Assembly: GCA_050692055.1 (NCBI GenBank)
Contig: JBOGTC010000045.1
Location: forward strand, 1 to 25,137
Reading direction: 5' to 3'
Source: JBOGTC01 sp050692055
GTDB taxonomy: Bacteria; Chloroflexota; Limnocylindria; QHBO01
Length of the DNA stretch: 25,137 bases
In this document: positions 1 through 9,446 of the stretch, piece after piece
Numbering within the stretch: position 1 is the stretch's first letter
Layout: each line of letters starts with the position of its first letter
Program-made: the position numbers and the translations under genes
Notes under the pieces: model-generated
The model's input: the letters and a program-made list of their open reading frames with translations, nothing else
What the model was told of the DNA's origin: nothing
Database searches by the model: none

Positions 1-171
1 TGACATCTTCGCCGTCCGGGGAGGGTGGACGACGTCGATGCTCACTGCCTAAGCAGCGAGGGCGTAACTATCGTTGCCAGTTACAGCAATTGCCCGCTTT
101 TTTACGAGGCCTGCGAGCAACCTCGACCTGCGATTCTCGGTCCCCGGGCACTGTCGAAACCTGACATCCCC
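1..171 (-). ncRNA. ssrA: tmRNA (ssrA), 5' part, truncated by the window edge
   Basis: tmRNA rescues stalled ribosomes together with SmpB and adds a degradation tag. Read on the minus strand, the RNA opens at 171 with GGGGATGTCAGGTTTCGACA, the typical tmRNA 5' end. The pre-tag segment contains CTCGTAAAAAAGCGGGCAA, close to the E. coli equivalent. The tag reading frame is GGC AAC GAT AGT TAC GCC CTC GCT GCT TAG at 78-49, encoding GNDSYALAA and then stop; the bases before the resume codon are TAACT, where E. coli has TAGTC. The 3' half, with the pseudoknots and the tRNA-like acceptor end, lies beyond base 1. smpB lies just upstream on the same strand, as in many genomes. The identity is firm; the exact mature 5' end is inferred. 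Confidence 0.93.
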
Positions 172-190
172 ACGGAACCGATCGGGGCTC

Positions 191-219
191 ATTGTACCAG
201 ACCGATGCGCCGAAGTGAA
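191..219 (-). promoter_or_regulatory. ssrA promoter
   Basis: On the minus strand, TTCACT (219-214) and TACAAT (196-191) are separated by exactly 17 bases, a good vegetative sigma-70-type promoter. Transcription would start near 184, leaving a short precursor before the GGGG tmRNA 5' end at 171, which RNase P would trim. The element lies between the smpB stop (233) and ssrA, so tmRNA can be made independently of smpB. Confidence 0.7.
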
Positions 220-232
220 CAGGCGTTCGGTC

Positions 233-697
233 CTACAGCTTGATCCGTCCCGACGTCTTCGTCTCGCGCTCGAGCTCGCGGCGCATGTCCCGCTCGGCGA
301 TGCTTCGGCGCTTGTCGTGCGCCTTCTTGCCGCGGGCGACGCCCAGCTCCAGCTTGGCCATCCCACCGCGGATGTAGAGTCGGAGCGGCACGATGGTCAG
401 GCCCTTGGCCGTGGTGAGCCCGGTCAGCTCGTCGATCTCGCCGCGGCGCAGGAGCAGCTTCCGCGTTCGCAGCGGCTCGTGGTTATAGCGATTGCCCTGC
501 TCGTAGGGCGCGATATGGGCGCCGATCAGCCACACCTCGCCGCGCTCGATCCGCGCGTAGGCCTCGGCGATGTTGACGCGATGGGCGCGGATCGACTTGA
601 TCTCGGTCCCGGTCAGCACGAGACCAGCCTCGAGCGTCTGCTCGATGGCGTAGTCGTGCCGGGCGCGTCGGTTGACGGCGATCGTCTCGTCGGGCAT
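233..697 (-). CDS. smpB: SsrA-binding protein SmpB
   Basis: This 154-residue protein has the usual SmpB length. SmpB binds the tRNA-like domain of tmRNA and carries it into the stalled ribosome, filling the place of the missing anticodon arm. The N-terminal NRRARHDYAIEQTLEAGLVL and GTEIKSIRAHRVNIAEAYARI segments and the GLTIVPLRLYI strand are characteristic of the OB-fold core. The basic tail (RGKKAHDKRRSIAERDMRRE, then to the C-terminus) is the part that enters the decoding centre. ssrA follows 62 bases downstream on the same strand. The ATG at 697 is preserved by homology, but no Shine-Dalgarno is visible before it. A hairpin terminator and a micro-ORF lie upstream, so its own promoter is not obvious. 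Confidence 0.97.
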   Translation of the reverse strand: MPDETIAVNRRARHDYAIEQTLEAGLVLTGTEIKSIRAHRVNIAEAYARIERGEVWLIGAHIAPYEQGNRYNHEPLRTRKLLLRRGEIDELTGLTTAKGLTIVPLRLYIRGGMAKLELGVARGKKAHDKRRSIAERDMRRELERETKTSGRIKL

Positions 698-740
698 CGG
701 TCCATCGGTCCAGGAAAGGAGGAGAGCCGGCGGCGAACAT

Positions 741-770
741 GGAAAGAGCCGGCCTGTTTCGGCCGGCTCC
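741..770 (-). terminator. Rho-independent-like terminator upstream of smpB
   Basis: Positions 746-754 (gagccggcc) and 761-769 (ggccggctc) form a perfect 9-bp GC-rich stem with a 6-base loop. On the minus strand the stem is followed by TTTCC, a short U-run, so it suits leftward transcription. It closes the protease / micro-ORF unit and stands 44 bases before the smpB start, where it could also act as an attenuator. The weak U-tract makes its efficiency uncertain. Confidence 0.65.
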
Positions 771-797
771 TCCGTCGCTACACCACGCGAAGCTGTG

Positions 798-839
798 TTA
801 GCGCACCGCCTCGGTGGTGGCGTGCTTGGAACTACTCAC
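798..839 (-). CDS. Candidate 13-codon micro-ORF with an exceptionally strong ribosome-binding site
   Basis: On the minus strand a GTG at 839 opens a 13-codon frame, MSSSKHATTEAVR, ending in TAA at 798-800. Nine bases before the start is GAAAGGAGGTG, an 11-base perfect match to the usual 16S rRNA anti-Shine-Dalgarno, far stronger than any other site noticed in this window. A possible promoter (868-896) lies just upstream and a terminator (741-770) just downstream, giving a self-contained unit of about 110-120 bases between the protease gene and smpB. I recognise no family. It could be a leader peptide controlling smpB, a free micropeptide, or a small RNA using its Shine-Dalgarno-like segment. 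Translation is inferred from the sequence only. Confidence 0.45.
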   Translation of the reverse strand: MSSSKHATTEAVR

Positions 840-867
840 TGCACACCACCTCCTTTCGTTGGGCGCG

Positions 868-896
868 ATGCTAGCAGAACCGATGAAGCGGCACAA
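868..896 (-). promoter_or_regulatory. Candidate promoter of the micro-ORF unit
   Basis: On the minus strand, TTGTGC (896-891) and TAGCAT (873-868) are 17 bases apart. The -10 overlaps the TAG stop of the protease gene. The predicted start, near 861, falls a few bases before the strong ribosome-binding site of the micro-ORF. The -35 matches the consensus only in TTG, so this is moderate evidence. Confidence 0.4.
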
Positions 897-2277
897 CGCC
901 CAGCGTCACCGGCAGCTGCAGGCTGCCCGAGGGCGAGCCGGGCGGCGACGGATCGGGCTCGTCAGGCTCATCAGGCTCGGCCTCGGCACCGACGCCCGGC
1001 CTGCTGAGAAAAGCAAGCGCCCGATCGAGCGCCACATCCTCGTCGGGCGGGGTCTCCGCGGTCCGGGCCGCGCCGATATCGGGCTGGATGCCGTTGGGAG
1101 CGACGGAGTTGTGCCCGGGCGTGAACCATCGGCTGATGGTGATGCGGACGCCGCCGTCGTTCTCCAGCCGGCTCCAGACCTGCACCGTGTCCTTGCCGAA
1201 GGTCGGCTCGCCGATGATGGTCGCGCGGCCGGACTCCTGCAGCGCCGCCGCCACGATCTCCGAGGCCGATGCGCTGCCGCCGTTCACGAGGACGACCAGC
1301 GGGATGCCGGGATCGGTGGCCACGCCGTCGCCGGTGGCGCGCCACTCGCGCACGTCGTTGCCGGCCGACTCCTGGCTGAAGATGAGCCCCTCTTCGATGA
1401 ACTGGCTGGCGACTTCCTGAGCGGCCTCGATGTACCCGCCCGGGTTGTCGCGAAGGTCGAAGACAATCCTGGTGGCCCCGTCGTCGATCAGGTCGGCCAG
1501 CGCCTCGCGGAACTGTTGGCTCGAGGCGTCGGAGAAGCCGTTGAGCTCGACGTATCCCACGTTGCCGTCGATGAGCCTCGCCTCGACCTCCTGCAGCGTG
1601 ATCTCGGCGCGGGTGATCGTCACGTCGAACGGCTCGCCCCCATCACGCTGGATGGTGAGCGTGACGTCGGTCCCCTCCTCGCCGCGGATCTGGTTGATCT
1701 GGTCCTGCATCGTCGAGCCGTTGACGGAGTCGCCGTCGACGGCGGTCACGACATCCCCCGCCTGCAGGCCCGCGGCCTCGGCAGGTGTGCCGGCCAGGGG
1801 CGCGACAACCACGAAGACACAGGTGGCGGTGAACTGGTCGCAGGCGGCCAGGTCGCTGGGGTCATCGAGGTTCTTGATGGCCATCTCGGCGCCGATGCCC
1901 GAGAACTTGCCGGAGAGATCACCCAGCGCCCGCTGGTACTCCTCCGGCGCCATGTAGCCGGAGTAGGGATCCTCGACGCCGTACTGGAACATGCCGCGGA
2001 TGGCGCCTTCCGCCAGCTTGGTGTCATCGAGCTCGTCGACGTGCTCGGCCTTGAGCCGGTCGTACGCCTCGCAGAAGGCGGCAAACTCCTCGGCTGGCGC
2101 CGCGCAGCTCGTGCCGCCCGCGCCGCCGCCGCCAGCGGCGAGGTAGCCGCCCAGGAAGAGCAGGGCACCGACGACCGCGGCCAGCATGAGCGAGACCACC
2201 CAGGCGACCGTCGTGCCGCCGCGCGCGGATGCGGGCGGCGCCGTCTCAGGCGTGGGAGAAGGACTAAATTCGGGCAT
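871..2277 (-). CDS. S41 family C-terminal processing peptidase (CtpA/Prc-like)
   Basis: A 468-residue membrane-anchored serine protease that trims the C-termini of envelope proteins. Residues 24-47 form one hydrophobic segment after a Pro/Ser-rich cytoplasmic start, so the body lies outside the membrane. A PDZ domain spans roughly 115-225 (LAGTPAEAAGLQAGDVVTAV, 161-180). The S41 core follows, with FDLRDNPGG (273-281), GGSASASEIVAAALQ and GEPTFGKDTVQ. By family alignment the catalytic dyad is Ser337 and Lys362, with the expected 25-residue spacing. The tail from about 430 is rich in Pro/Glu/Asp. It lies 48 bases downstream of ftsX, a common arrangement near ftsEX. A -10-like TAGACT stands 10 bases before the ATG, suggesting its own short-leader transcript. 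Confidence 0.93.
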   Translation of the reverse strand: MPEFSPSPTPETAPPASARGGTTVAWVVSLMLAAVVGALLFLGGYLAAGGGGAGGTSCAAPAEEFAAFCEAYDRLKAEHVDELDDTKLAEGAIRGMFQYGVEDPYSGYMAPEEYQRALGDLSGKFSGIGAEMAIKNLDDPSDLAACDQFTATCVFVVVAPLAGTPAEAAGLQAGDVVTAVDGDSVNGSTMQDQINQIRGEEGTDVTLTIQRDGGEPFDVTITRAEITLQEVEARLIDGNVGYVELNGFSDASSQQFREALADLIDDGATRIVFDLRDNPGGYIEAAQEVASQFIEEGLIFSQESAGNDVREWRATGDGVATDPGIPLVVLVNGGSASASEIVAAALQESGRATIIGEPTFGKDTVQVWSRLENDGGVRITISRWFTPGHNSVAPNGIQPDIGAARTAETPPDEDVALDRALAFLSRPGVGAEAEPDEPDEPDPSPPGSPSGSLQLPVTLGVVPLHRFC

Positions 2278-2287
2278 CAGGAAGTCG

Positions 2288-2293
2288 AGTCTA
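2288..2293 (-). promoter_or_regulatory. -10 element before the S41 protease gene
   Basis: The minus strand reads TAGACTCGACTTCCTGATG, with the -10-like TAGACT ending 10 bases before the ATG at 2277. The predicted start leaves a leader of only a few bases. The stretch closely resembles the one before secA. No convincing -35 is visible. Confidence 0.4.
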
Positions 2294-2325
2294 GCCCAGA
2301 GTGGCCTCGCGCTCCGGGGCGTGCG

Positions 2326-3219
2326 TCATGTGGTGGCCGAGAGGTACGACCGTACGCTGATCCAGGAGCCGAGCGCCCCGACGCCCAGGCCTACTCCGAA
2401 GATCAGGAGCGAGAGCGTCGTCAGGAACTGTGCGCTCACTGCGGTCGGCATCTGGAAGACGCGGACCATCGCCGGCTGGATCGGATCCCAGACCATCGAC
2501 ACCAGCACGACCGTGATGATCGCTCCGATGAGGCCGCACAGAATCCCCTCCAGGATGAACGGCCACCGGATGAACGAGTCCGAGGCACCCACCAGGCGCA
2601 TGATCTCGATCTCGTTGGCACGGCTGTAGACCGCGATGCGGATCGTGTTGATGATCATGAACAGGACCGTCAGGCCCACCAGCCCAATCGCCACGATGCC
2701 CACCGTGCGGACCACGTTGATCACTCCGAGCAGGTTGTCGTACTCGGCCTGCTGGGTGATGATCCGCTCCACTTCGTCACGCTCGCTGAGCATCTCGGTG
2801 ACCGATGACGAGGAGTTCGGATCGGTCAGGCCGATCTCGAGGCTGGCGAATAGCTGGATGTCTGCGCCCCCGACGTCGAGCTCGCGGCCGGTCTCCCGGT
2901 AGGACTCCTGCAGGCGGCGCATCGCCTCGTCGGGGGAGACATAGTCGACTGTCGCGACCCCCGGCAGCGCCTCGACGTCGGACCTGAGGCGATCGAGCCG
3001 GTTGTCGGAGAGGTTGTCCACCAGCCGCGCCGTCACCGCCACCTTGCTCTCGATGAACTCGAGGCCCGAGTTCAGGCCGCTGATGACGATGAACAGCGAT
3101 GCCAGCAGGACCAGCATCAGGATCACCGTGGCGGTGGCAGCCAGGCTCATCATTGCGTTGCGCCAGAACCCCTGCCAGGCCCGGACCACGCTGAAGCCGA
3201 TGAACCGCGCGAAGGCCAT
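2326..3219 (-). CDS. ftsX: Cell division protein FtsX
   Basis: FtsX is the membrane half of the FtsEX complex, an ABC-type transmitter that activates peptidoglycan hydrolases at the septum. The 297-residue protein has the family layout: a cytoplasmic N-terminus with one membrane segment at about 25-47, an extracytoplasmic domain to about residue 170, then three membrane segments in the C-terminal FtsX/MacB-type domain. YSRANEIEIMRLVGASDSFIRWPF is the conserved cytoplasmic loop. It starts 3 bases after the ftsE stop, so the two are translationally linked. The start fits the family N-terminus; no isolated ribosome-binding site is needed. Confidence 0.95.
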   Translation of the reverse strand: MAFARFIGFSVVRAWQGFWRNAMMSLAATATVILMLVLLASLFIVISGLNSGLEFIESKVAVTARLVDNLSDNRLDRLRSDVEALPGVATVDYVSPDEAMRRLQESYRETGRELDVGGADIQLFASLEIGLTDPNSSSSVTEMLSERDEVERIITQQAEYDNLLGVINVVRTVGIVAIGLVGLTVLFMIINTIRIAVYSRANEIEIMRLVGASDSFIRWPFILEGILCGLIGAIITVVLVSMVWDPIQPAMVRVFQMPTAVSAQFLTTLSLLIFGVGLGVGALGSWISVRSYLSATT

Positions 3220-3222
3220 CGG

Positions 3223-3981
3223 TCAGTACTCTCGCTCGTAGGCGGCGGCCGACTCGTCCCGCACGAGCCGACCGTGCTCGAGCGCAAGGACGCGCCGCCG
3301 CATGGCGTTCACGATCTCCTGGTTGTGCGTCGCCATGAGCACCGTGGTCCCGAGCTGGTTGATCTGGATCAGGAGCTGGATGATCTCCCAGCTGGTGACC
3401 GGGTCCAGGTTGCCGGTGGGCTCGTCCGCGATGAGGATGGCGGGGTCGTGGACCAGTGCCCGCGCGATGGCGGTGCGCTGCTGCTCGCCGCCCGACAGCT
3501 GCGTCGGGAGGTGGTGCGAATGCTCGTGGAGGCCCACCAGGTTGAGGAGCTGTGGCACGCGCGCGCGCACGTGGGCGCCGGGAGCGCCGGTCACCTCGAG
3601 GGCGAAGGCGACGTTCTCCCAGACCGTTTTGTTCGGCAGCAGCCGGAAGTCCTGGAAGACGATGCCGATCCGCCGTCGCAGCGCCGGCACATGGCGGCGG
3701 CGCAGGCGAGCCACATCGCGACCGGCGACGGCGACGCGCCCGGAGGTCGCCAGCTGCTCACGGATGAGGAGCCGGATGAACGTGCTCTTGCCGGCGCCCG
3801 AAGGTCCGACCAGGAAGACGAAGTCCCCGGCCGGGATCGTGACGTTGACGTCGTCGAGCGCGACCTTGCCGTTGGGATAGGTCATCCCGACGTCCATCAT
3901 GCTGATGACCGGGGCATCGGTCTCGTCAGCGCGCGCCGAGATGCGGCGCAGGATGGTGGCGGTCATCGGTCTGCGGGCCAT
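3223..3981 (-). CDS. ftsE: Cell division ATP-binding protein FtsE
   Basis: FtsE is the cytoplasmic ABC ATPase partner of FtsX. In the 252-residue reading the motifs are Walker A GPSGAGKST (59-67), Q-loop Gln110, signature LSGGEQQR (162-169), Walker B ILIADEP with Glu187, and switch His219. MTYPNGKVALDDVNVTI before Walker A is the typical A-loop region. The protein is about 20 residues longer at the N-terminus than usual FtsE. A second ATG at 3966 (MTATILRR) is equally possible, because TAGGAT at 3980-3985 could be a -10 that would place the RNA start after the first ATG. It follows prfB by 39 bases and abuts ftsX. Confidence 0.95.
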   Translation of the reverse strand: MARRPMTATILRRISARADETDAPVISMMDVGMTYPNGKVALDDVNVTIPAGDFVFLVGPSGAGKSTFIRLLIREQLATSGRVAVAGRDVARLRRRHVPALRRRIGIVFQDFRLLPNKTVWENVAFALEVTGAPGAHVRARVPQLLNLVGLHEHSHHLPTQLSGGEQQRTAIARALVHDPAILIADEPTGNLDPVTSWEIIQLLIQINQLGTTVLMATHNQEIVNAMRRRVLALEHGRLVRDESAAAYEREY

Positions 3982-4020
3982 CCTAGCATCGGCGCACTCG
4001 GCGCCCGGGGATGACTTTGC

Positions 4021-5137
4021 CTACGACGGTGGCGGCTTGCCCACCCGCCAGCGCAGGTAGCCCTCGACGAAGGCGTCGAGGTCGCCGTCGAGCACCGCCG
4101 ACGGATTGCTCGTCTCCACGCCGGTGCGCAGATCCTTGACCATGGTGTAGGGCTGCAGCACGTAGGAACGGATCTGGTTTCCCCATCCCGCCTCGACATG
4201 CTCCCCGCGCAGGCGCGCCATCTCCGCCTCGCGCTCCTCCATCTGCCGCTCGACGAGCCTGGCGCGCAGCACCGACATCGCGCGGTCGCGGTTCTGGTGC
4301 TGGCTTCGTTCGCTCTGCACCGCCACCACGATGCCGGTCGGCAGGTGGGTGAGCCGCACGGCCGAATCGGTCTTGTTGACGTGCTGCCCTCCGGCACCGC
4401 TGGCCCGGTAGGTGTCGACGCGCAGGTCCTTGTCATCGATCTCGACCTCGGCGTCCTCGGCCACCTGCGGCATGACCTCCACCAGCGCGAAGCTGGTGTG
4501 GCGCCGCTTGGCCGAGTCGAAGGGGCTGATGCGAACCAGCCGATGCACGCCGCGCTCCCCCTTGAGCCGCCCGTAGGCCCAGCGCCCGTCCACGACGAAG
4601 CTCACGCTCTTGAGGCCCGCCTCCTCTCCCTCGGTCGCCTCGAGGATCTCCTGCTTGTGCCGGTGCTGCTCCGCCCAGCGCAGGTACATCCGCAGCAGCA
4701 TCTCGGCCCAGTCCTGGCTCTCCGTCCCGCCGGCACCTGCATGGACCGATACGATCGCCGCCAGCTCATCGTGCTGATCCGACAGGAGGAGCTGCTGCTC
4801 CATCCGCTTCCAATCGGCCTGGAGGGCCGATAGCTCGCGCTCGAGGTCAGGCTGCAGCGAGGCGGCCTCGTCCGGATCGGCGGCGGCCATCTCGGCCATC
4901 TCGGCGAGGCCCGTGGCGCGCTTTTCAAGGTCGCGCCAGGCAGCGATCTCGGAACGCAGCTCCTCCGCGCGTCGCAGCGTCAGCTGCGCGGCGGCCTGGT
5001 CATCCCACAGGTTCGGGTCCGCCGAGCGCTCGGTCAGCTCGGCGAGCTCGGATTCCTTCGTGGCCAGGTCAAAGGCGCACCGCCGTGTCGGCGACCAGCT
5101 GCGCCAGACGCAGCGCCTCGTCCCTAATTGCGTCCAA
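4021..5137 (-). CDS. prfB: Peptide chain release factor 2, programmed +1 frameshift
   Basis: RF2 releases the peptide at UGA and UAA. Two frames must be joined. A TTG-started frame at 5137 encodes MDAIRDEALRLAQLVADTAV and continues R-L, 22 codons, to CTT TGA. After a +1 shift (base 5071 skipped), GAC at 5070 continues DLATKESELAELTE to the stop at 4021. The joined protein is about 371 residues, normal for RF2. The body carries SPF (in RISPFDSAKRRHTSFA), the stop-codon recognition tripeptide of RF2, and the catalytic GGQ in SGAGGQHVNKTDSAVRLTH. TTG is the only common start codon in the first frame after an upstream TGA. It overlaps the end of the cysteine-rich gene by 14 bases, suggesting coupling. 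An uninterrupted 398-residue reading of the second frame exists, but its N-terminus lacks RF2 sequence. Confidence 0.94.
5068..5083 (-). promoter_or_regulatory. RF2 autoregulatory frameshift site
   Basis: The minus strand reads GCGGTG CGC CTT TGA C. CTT TGA C is the classic RF2 slip site. When RF2 is scarce the ribosome pauses at TGA (5071-5069) and shifts +1. The G-rich GCGGTG sits where E. coli has its AGGGGG stimulator, but it matches a Shine-Dalgarno only weakly. Confidence 0.9.
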
Positions 5138-5420
5138 CCGACGCCAGCATGGGGAGCTCCATCTCGGCCAGGCGGTTCGTCTTCGTGCGCACCTTGGCCG
5201 GGTTCACGCAGGGGCAATAGTCCTGGCGCGGACAGACGCCACAGTTCCCGTCGCAGTCGAGGGTCGCCGCGTAGCTGCAGCGCATGCAGTCACGCTCGCA
5301 CATGATGAGGTCTTCGTAGGGGAGGGTCGGATCTCGGAAGCGTGTGACCGGTGGTAGGTGAGCCGCCGAGGAGACGGGGAGGGGGACGGAGGCTCTTGGC
5401 GGTGCGGTCAGCTGCTTCAC
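5124..5420 (-). CDS. Small cysteine-rich protein of unknown function upstream of prfB
   Basis: A short open frame of about 98 residues ends in TAG at 5124, inside the first codons of prfB. GTG at 5420 was chosen because GGAGGG lies 4 bases before it; an ATG at 5432 and an internal ATG at 5303 (60 residues, MCERDCMRC) are alternatives. The N-terminal half is Pro/Val-rich and unremarkable. The C-terminal half has eight cysteines in 31 residues, with CERDCMRC and CDGNCGVC each giving C-x3-C-x2-C, then CPC in DYCPC. That density suggests a zinc or iron-sulfur protein. I recognise no family. It lies between secA and prfB and should be co-expressed with RF2. Supporting its reality are the candidate promoter at 5482-5509, the ribosome-binding site and the stop/start overlap with prfB. 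Confidence 0.6.
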   Translation of the reverse strand: MKQLTAPPRASVPLPVSSAAHLPPVTRFRDPTLPYEDLIMCERDCMRCSYAATLDCDGNCGVCPRQDYCPCVNPAKVRTKTNRLAEMELPMLASVGRN

Positions 5421-5481
5421 GAATCCCTCCATCTATGGCGGGCCGGCGAGGTCACCGTGTCTCGCGACCATCGTTGCGCTC

Positions 5482-5509
5482 ATCGTAGCGGCTCGATCAG
5501 ATATCGCAA
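5482..5509 (-). promoter_or_regulatory. Candidate promoter for the Cys-rich / prfB / ftsEX cluster
   Basis: On the minus strand, TTGCGA (5509-5504) and TACGAT (5487-5482) are 16 bases apart. They lie in the gap between the secA stop and the cysteine-rich gene, in the right direction. No clear terminator was seen after secA in this gap (5421-5537). Confidence 0.45.
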
Positions 5510-5537
5510 CCCTCACCGCGCGCTCGATACCCGACTG

Positions 5538-8423
<2,886 letters not shown>

Positions 8424-8433
8424 CGGGCAGTCG

Positions 8434-8439
8434 AGTATA
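8434..8439 (-). promoter_or_regulatory. -10 element of secA (near-leaderless)
   Basis: The minus strand reads TATACTCGACTGCCCGATG, with TATACT at 8439-8434 and the secA ATG at 8423. Transcription would start about 4 bases before the ATG, and no ribosome-binding site exists. No good -35 is visible at the expected spacing. Confidence 0.5.
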
Positions 8440-8520
8440 CCCGCGAAGGTGGGTTCGACTGGATGGCCACCCTCGCAGGCCGCCCTCAGCCGCGAAGGAT
8501 GTCGCAGGGGCGCAGGACAA

Positions 8521-9396
8521 TCAATCCGATGGCGTCGCGCCGAGCCGTCGTGGCGACGGGAATGCGGCCTGCAGATCCGGGCGCTCGACCTGGAAGAGCT
8601 CCTCAGCCTCGGAGAGGCCACGGAGCCGATGCGGGCCCAGGCTGCGGAGCACGACCTGGGGCGGCAGGGCGTCACCGGAGGCATCGCGGGCGGCGGCGGA
8701 GAGCAGGATCTGGCCGCCATGCGCCGCCGAGCAGACGCGCGCCGCGGCGTGCACCGCAAGGCCGACATACCCAGTGTCCGTCAGCGTGGGCTCTCCGCTG
8801 TGGATCCCGATCCGAAGGCGGATCTCGCGGCGCCCGGGCCAGGTACTGTCACCGATCGCGCGGTCGATGGCGAGCGCAGCCTCGACTGCCGCTGTGGCAC
8901 GCTCGAACACGGCGAAGTACTCGTCGGCGCGCGTGTCGACGGTGCGGCCGCCGCTGCGCTCCACGGCCGCATGCTGGATGGCACGCAGCCGCTCGAGCAC
9001 GCCGGCATACCCGTCGCCGAGGCGGCCGAGCAGACCGGTCGAGTCCTCGATGTCGGTGAAGAGGAAGGTCACGACTCCGATGGGCAAACTGCGAACGTCC
9101 GTGGATCGTGCCGTCACCTCGTGGTGGAGCCGCTCGTTCTCAAGCGTCAGTGATCGCAGCTGGCCACTGATGAAGCCCACCGGCACGATGCCGTACTTGC
9201 GCGCGGCCTTCAGCAGCCGGGTCCGCGCCTGCTCCCTGGCCGCCTCATCCTCGAACGCCACCCTGCTGAAGCGCGCGAGCGCGTTGCGCACGTGCGCCTG
9301 GTCGTGGATCGGCAACCGCCGCCGCCGTCGCGAGTCGATGTACGCGAAGGCGCTGTCGGGCAACTGGGCCCGGTGCTTCCCATCCAACTGCGCCAT
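8521..9396 (-). CDS. Class III adenylate/guanylate cyclase-like protein with N-terminal DUF6582-like domain
   Basis: About 291 residues from ATG 9396; a TTG at 9414 would add six. The first ~70 residues, including LPDSAFAYIDS, LPIHDQAHVRNALARF and KYGIVPVGFI, resemble a small domain (DUF6582-like, from memory) that also occurs on phage-related proteins. After a short helix, the cyclase homology domain runs from VVTFLFTDIEDSTGLL to the end. It has the first metal Asp in FTDIED. RADEYFAVF stands where most members have a Gly-Asp pair, the Asp being retained. GYVGLAVHAAARVCSAAHGGQILLS aligns with the Asn/Arg transition-state segment, but His replaces the usual Asn. It may make cyclic nucleotide or be a weakly active sensor. 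It lies between prs and secA on the same strand. Confidence 0.8.
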   Translation of the reverse strand: MAQLDGKHRAQLPDSAFAYIDSRRRRRLPIHDQAHVRNALARFSRVAFEDEAAREQARTRLLKAARKYGIVPVGFISGQLRSLTLENERLHHEVTARSTDVRSLPIGVVTFLFTDIEDSTGLLGRLGDGYAGVLERLRAIQHAAVERSGGRTVDTRADEYFAVFERATAAVEAALAIDRAIGDSTWPGRREIRLRIGIHSGEPTLTDTGYVGLAVHAAARVCSAAHGGQILLSAAARDASGDALPPQVVLRSLGPHRLRGLSEAEELFQVERPDLQAAFPSPRRLGATPSD

Positions 9397-9446
9397 GACG
9401 ACATCATCGCGCAATCGACGCGGGGCTGCCGAGGCGGGGCCGGCTC

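Noticed and set aside
814..2808. Plus-strand 664-residue open frame
   Set aside because: It is antisense to the S41 protease and ftsX genes, has low-complexity Arg/Asp/Gly composition and no family motif; a typical high-GC shadow.
8424..8768. N-terminal extension of secA
   Set aside because: Its sequence is Arg/Pro/Ser-rich, overlaps the end of the upstream cyclase-like gene and precedes a canonical SecA start with its own -10.
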